From the NCBI GenBank assembly GCA_045106735.1, contig JBGCEZ010000061.1, forward strand, positions 1 to 15,191: a stretch of DNA of 15,191 nucleotides. Direction: 5' to 3'. The translations under genes were made by a program, and so were the position numbers. Under the pieces are notes generated by a model that worked only from the letters and a program-made list of their open reading frames with translations, searched no databases and was not told the origin of the DNA. This document shows positions 12,765 through 15,191 of the stretch, one piece after another. The stretch is from JBGCEZ01 sp045106735 (GTDB lineage: Bacteria; Planctomycetota; Phycisphaerae; Phycisphaerales; SM1A02). The first letter of the stretch is position 1, and every line of letters starts with the position of its first letter.

Positions 12765-15191
12765 TCACCGGCTCGTCGCCGGCAGCGTCCGCCCCGGCGT
12801 CCACGCCGCTCCCGCCGCGTCCAGCCGCGCGGCGAGGTCCGCGAACGCCCCACCCTCGATGTCCCGCAGTAGCCCCCGCACGCCCGCGAACTGCTCGCGC
12901 CCGATCTCGAACTGCCGGCGATTCGTCTCCGTCGGCCCGTGCGTCTGCCGCAACGTCGCCGAGAACGCCCCGCCCACGCGCTGCGAGATCGACAGCGGGG
13001 CCATCTGACTCCGCCGCGTCCGCGTGCTGTCGCCGGTGAGCCGGTCCTGAATGTCCAGGAGCTGCAACTCGATCGTTCGCGCGTCCGCGTGAAGCTGCGG
13101 ATCAAGCTCACGGGACTCTCGCACAACCGACTTGATCTCGGCCAACTGCTCGAGCATCTCACTCACCCGCCGCGTCGTGCCGACGACTTGCTTCTGCAGT
13201 TCGCCCGTTTCCATCTGGAACGCCAACGTCGCCGCGCGATCCTGCTTCGGCAGCGCCGACTCGCCGATCGACTTGACCTCGAACGTCACGGCCCCGTCCA
13301 GATCGACCCGTTGGTCGTCGACCATCTGCGACGCGGTCACGCGGTACGCCCCCGGCACCACGAGCGGACCGGTGCCGCCACGGCCGGTCGGATCGGCGTA
13401 CCGCAGATCCCACGCGATGCGGTGCAGCCCGGCGCCCGTCGGCCCGGTGATCCGTCGCACGACGTCGCCGTCCATGTCGGTGACGGTGAAGGTGAGCACG
13501 GGGTCTTCCTCGCGTTCCTCCGCCTTCAGTGCATCCCATCCCGGGTACACGTTGTCGCCGCCCTCCTTCTTGACGTCGCGCTCCCGCGCCTCACGCATCT
13601 GCTTGCGGGTCTTGGCCGACTCCTTGAGGTAGTACGTGAACCACGCACCGTACGCCGGGTTGTCCGCCGCGTAGTACGCGTCCCCCTGCGAACCCTTCGG
13701 CCCGCCGAGCACGCGATCCTCGATGTACAGCAGCGCCGGCCGTGTGTCGAACATGCGGAACTCGTCGTCGAGCATGTCCGCACTGATGTCGCGCAGTGGC
13801 GTGTAGTCGTCCAGCACGTAGAACCCGCGGCCGAACGTCGCCCCCACGAGGTCGTTCTCGCGCCGCTGGATCTCCAAGTCGCGGAACGGAATGTTCGGGG
13901 CCCCGGCCAACTTCATCCACTGACCGCCCGCGTCCGGCGACCAGAACACGCCGAACTCGGTGCCCAGGAACAGCAGGTCTTCATTCACATGGTCCTGGAT
14001 GATGCGCCACGCCACGTGCCGCTCGGGCAAGTCGCTGACGATCGACTCCCACGTGCGACCTCGATTGCGGCTCCGCATCACGTACGGAGCGAAGTCGCCG
14101 CGCTTGTGATCGTCGAATACCGCGTACACGGTGTCCACATCGTGCAGATCGGCCTTCACGTCGTTGACGAACGCCATCTCCGGCAGCCCGGGAATTCCGT
14201 CGATCTTCCGCCAGGTCTCGCCGCCGTTCTCCGTGACCTGAATCAGACCGTCGTCGGTGCCGATGTAGATCAAGCCTTCCTGGATCGGCGACTCACTGAT
14301 CGAGGTGATGTTCCCGTACTGCGACATCGCGAACAGATCCCACATCGCGTCGATGCTCCACACGCGTCCCATGTGCGGCAACGTGAAGCGATCGATGTCG
14401 CGCGACAGGTCCGGGCTGATCGTGGCCCACGAATCGCCGCGGTCATCGCTGCGGTGCAACTTCTTGGATCCGAAGTACAGCCGCGTGTGAAGGTGCGGAC
14501 TGATGAGCAGCGGGGCGTCCCAGTTGTAACGCAGTTCTTCTTCGCCAGCCTCCGGCCGCGGACGGATGTCGACGGACTCACCGGTGAGGCGATCAAACCG
14601 GCGCAGGTAGCCCTGCTGCGCCTCCGAGTAGATCACGTTCGGGTCGGTGGGGTCGATCGCGTTGTCGTGCCCGTCGCCGCCGATGGTGATGCGCCAGTCG
14701 GCGTTGCGGATGCCGATATTCGTCCGCGTGCGCGTCGGGCCCCACTGCGTGTTGTTGTCCTGCGTGCCGCCGACGACGTGGTAGAACGGCTCGTCGTAGT
14801 CGACATCCAACTTGTAGAACTGCGTGAGCGGAAGGTTGGCGCAGTACTCGTAAGTGGCCGCGTAATCCCACGACCGGTAGATGCCGCCGTCGCAGCCCAC
14901 GACCAGGAAATCGGGGTCGGTCGGATGGAAAGCCACCGCGTGGTTGTCCACGTGCTTGTTGCGGCTTTCGACGTTCTCCCAGGTCTTGCCGCCATCTTCG
15001 GTTCGGCCGAGCCGCACGTTCGCGTGGTAGAGCACGTCGAACCGGTGCGGATCGACGTAAAGCTCTTGGTAGTAGTGCGGACCGGTGCCACCACTCGTGT
15101 AGTCGCTCATCTTGGTCCAGCTCGCCCCGGCGTTCTCGGATCGCCAGATCCCGCCGGTGCGCCCCGCAAGTTCGATCGTCGCGTACACGAC
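12765..15191 (-). CDS. Second VPS10/sortilin-type BNR propeller protein (5' end outside window)
   Basis: The frame is open from the right edge for 808 codons to a TGA at 12765-12767; start and any signal peptide lie beyond the window. The visible part begins VVYATIE, aligning with residue 315 of the protein at 1019-4450, so about 310 residues are likely missing. Asp-box repeats include RSENAGASW, RTEDGGKTW, RSDDRGDSW, VTENGGETW, RSRNRGRTW and SPDAGGQW. Long blocks are near-identical to the first protein, such as WDAPLLISPH, KLHRSDDRGDSW, VGGTQDNNT and AAWTPGR against VAWTPGR. After the propeller come a charged Lys/Glu-rich segment (MREARERDVKKEGG), a beta segment (WDLRYADPTG) and a helical tail. 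It is presumably exported like its paralog. The usual 'glycosyl hydrolase' label for this family is not supported by catalytic residues I can see. Confidence 0.92.
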   Translation of the reverse strand, partial: VVYATIELAGRTGGIWRSENAGASWTKMSDYTSGGTGPHYYQELYVDPHRFDVLYHANVRLGRTEDGGKTWENVESRNKHVDNHAVAFHPTDPDFLVVGCDGGIYRSWDYAATYEYCANLPLTQFYKLDVDYDEPFYHVVGGTQDNNTQWGPTRTRTNIGIRNADWRITIGGDGHDNAIDPTDPNVIYSEAQQGYLRRFDRLTGESVDIRPRPEAGEEELRYNWDAPLLISPHLHTRLYFGSKKLHRSDDRGDSWATISPDLSRDIDRFTLPHMGRVWSIDAMWDLFAMSQYGNITSISESPIQEGLIYIGTDDGLIQVTENGGETWRKIDGIPGLPEMAFVNDVKADLHDVDTVYAVFDDHKRGDFAPYVMRSRNRGRTWESIVSDLPERHVAWRIIQDHVNEDLLFLGTEFGVFWSPDAGGQWMKLAGAPNIPFRDLEIQRRENDLVGATFGRGFYVLDDYTPLRDISADMLDDEFRMFDTRPALLYIEDRVLGGPKGSQGDAYYAADNPAYGAWFTYYLKESAKTRKQMREARERDVKKEGGDNVYPGWDALKAEEREEDPVLTFTVTDMDGDVVRRITGPTGAGLHRIAWDLRYADPTGRGGTGPLVVPGAYRVTASQMVDDQRVDLDGAVTFEVKSIGESALPKQDRAATLAFQMETGELQKQVVGTTRRVSEMLEQLAEIKSVVRESRELDPQLHADARTIELQLLDIQDRLTGDSTRTRRSQMAPLSISQRVGGAFSATLRQTHGPTETNRRQFEIGREQFAGVRGLLRDIEGGAFADLAARLDAAGAAWTPGRTLPATSR

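Noticed and set aside
12103..13008. Plus-strand frame of 301 residues overlapping the end of the second VPS10 gene
   Set aside because: It is antisense to a well-supported gene in its right part and Arg-rich in the rest.

Overview
This is a high-GC (well above 60%) bacterial window whose best lineage marker is the C-terminal tail of the protein at 4780-7170. It is a pair of EF-hand-like (dockerin-type) loops bracketed by cysteines, with 'LLTVLSHWGAC' and 'LLVSRWGPC' spacing. That tail style is typical of secreted proteins of Planctomycetota, particularly Phycisphaerae. Large secreted BNR/VPS10 propeller proteins and long gene-poor gaps also fit. The lineage is an inference; no rRNA or tRNA is visible.

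Layout. The left edge (1-99, minus) carries only the first 33 codons of a gene leaving the window. A gene-free stretch (100-1018) follows, holding a perfect 12-bp inverted repeat and an array of 29-bp tandem repeats. Next, on the plus strand, come two large exported proteins: a VPS10/sortilin-type BNR propeller protein (1019-4450) and a 14-repeat FG-GAP/VCBS protein with a dockerin-like tail (4780-7170). The centre (7287-11997) is a compact regulatory and metabolic block. On the minus strand it has ftrA (GlxA-type AraC regulator), a gene with two tandem antibiotic-biosynthesis-monooxygenase (ABM) domains, and a TetR-family regulator. On the plus strand, divergent from ftrA, it has a small rhodanese and a group II PLP-dependent decarboxylase. 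The right part (11998-12764) has no intact gene but hides a frameshifted dockerin-like remnant on the minus strand. The window ends inside a second VPS10/BNR protein (12765-15191, minus), a clear paralog of the first one and facing it.

How the parts work together. ftrA and the rhodanese share a divergent control region, an arrangement I know from other bacteria, so FtrA probably controls the rhodanese. The ABM gene has a near-perfect 24-bp palindrome (core ACCGAACGTTCGGT) sitting in the spacer of its best promoter candidate, and the TetR gene lies just downstream on the same strand. This looks like a self-regulated repressor and enzyme pair that responds to a small molecule. The large exported proteins probably act in the envelope or outside the cell; their ligands and activities cannot be read from sequence.

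The points most worth a second look are the ABM operator and its TetR partner, the broken dockerin tail missed by ordinary gene calling, the repeat and hairpin cluster upstream of the first VPS10 gene, and the paired VPS10 paralogs, one of which has lost an Asp-box to an insertion. I do not see a clearly novel multi-gene defence or mobile system.
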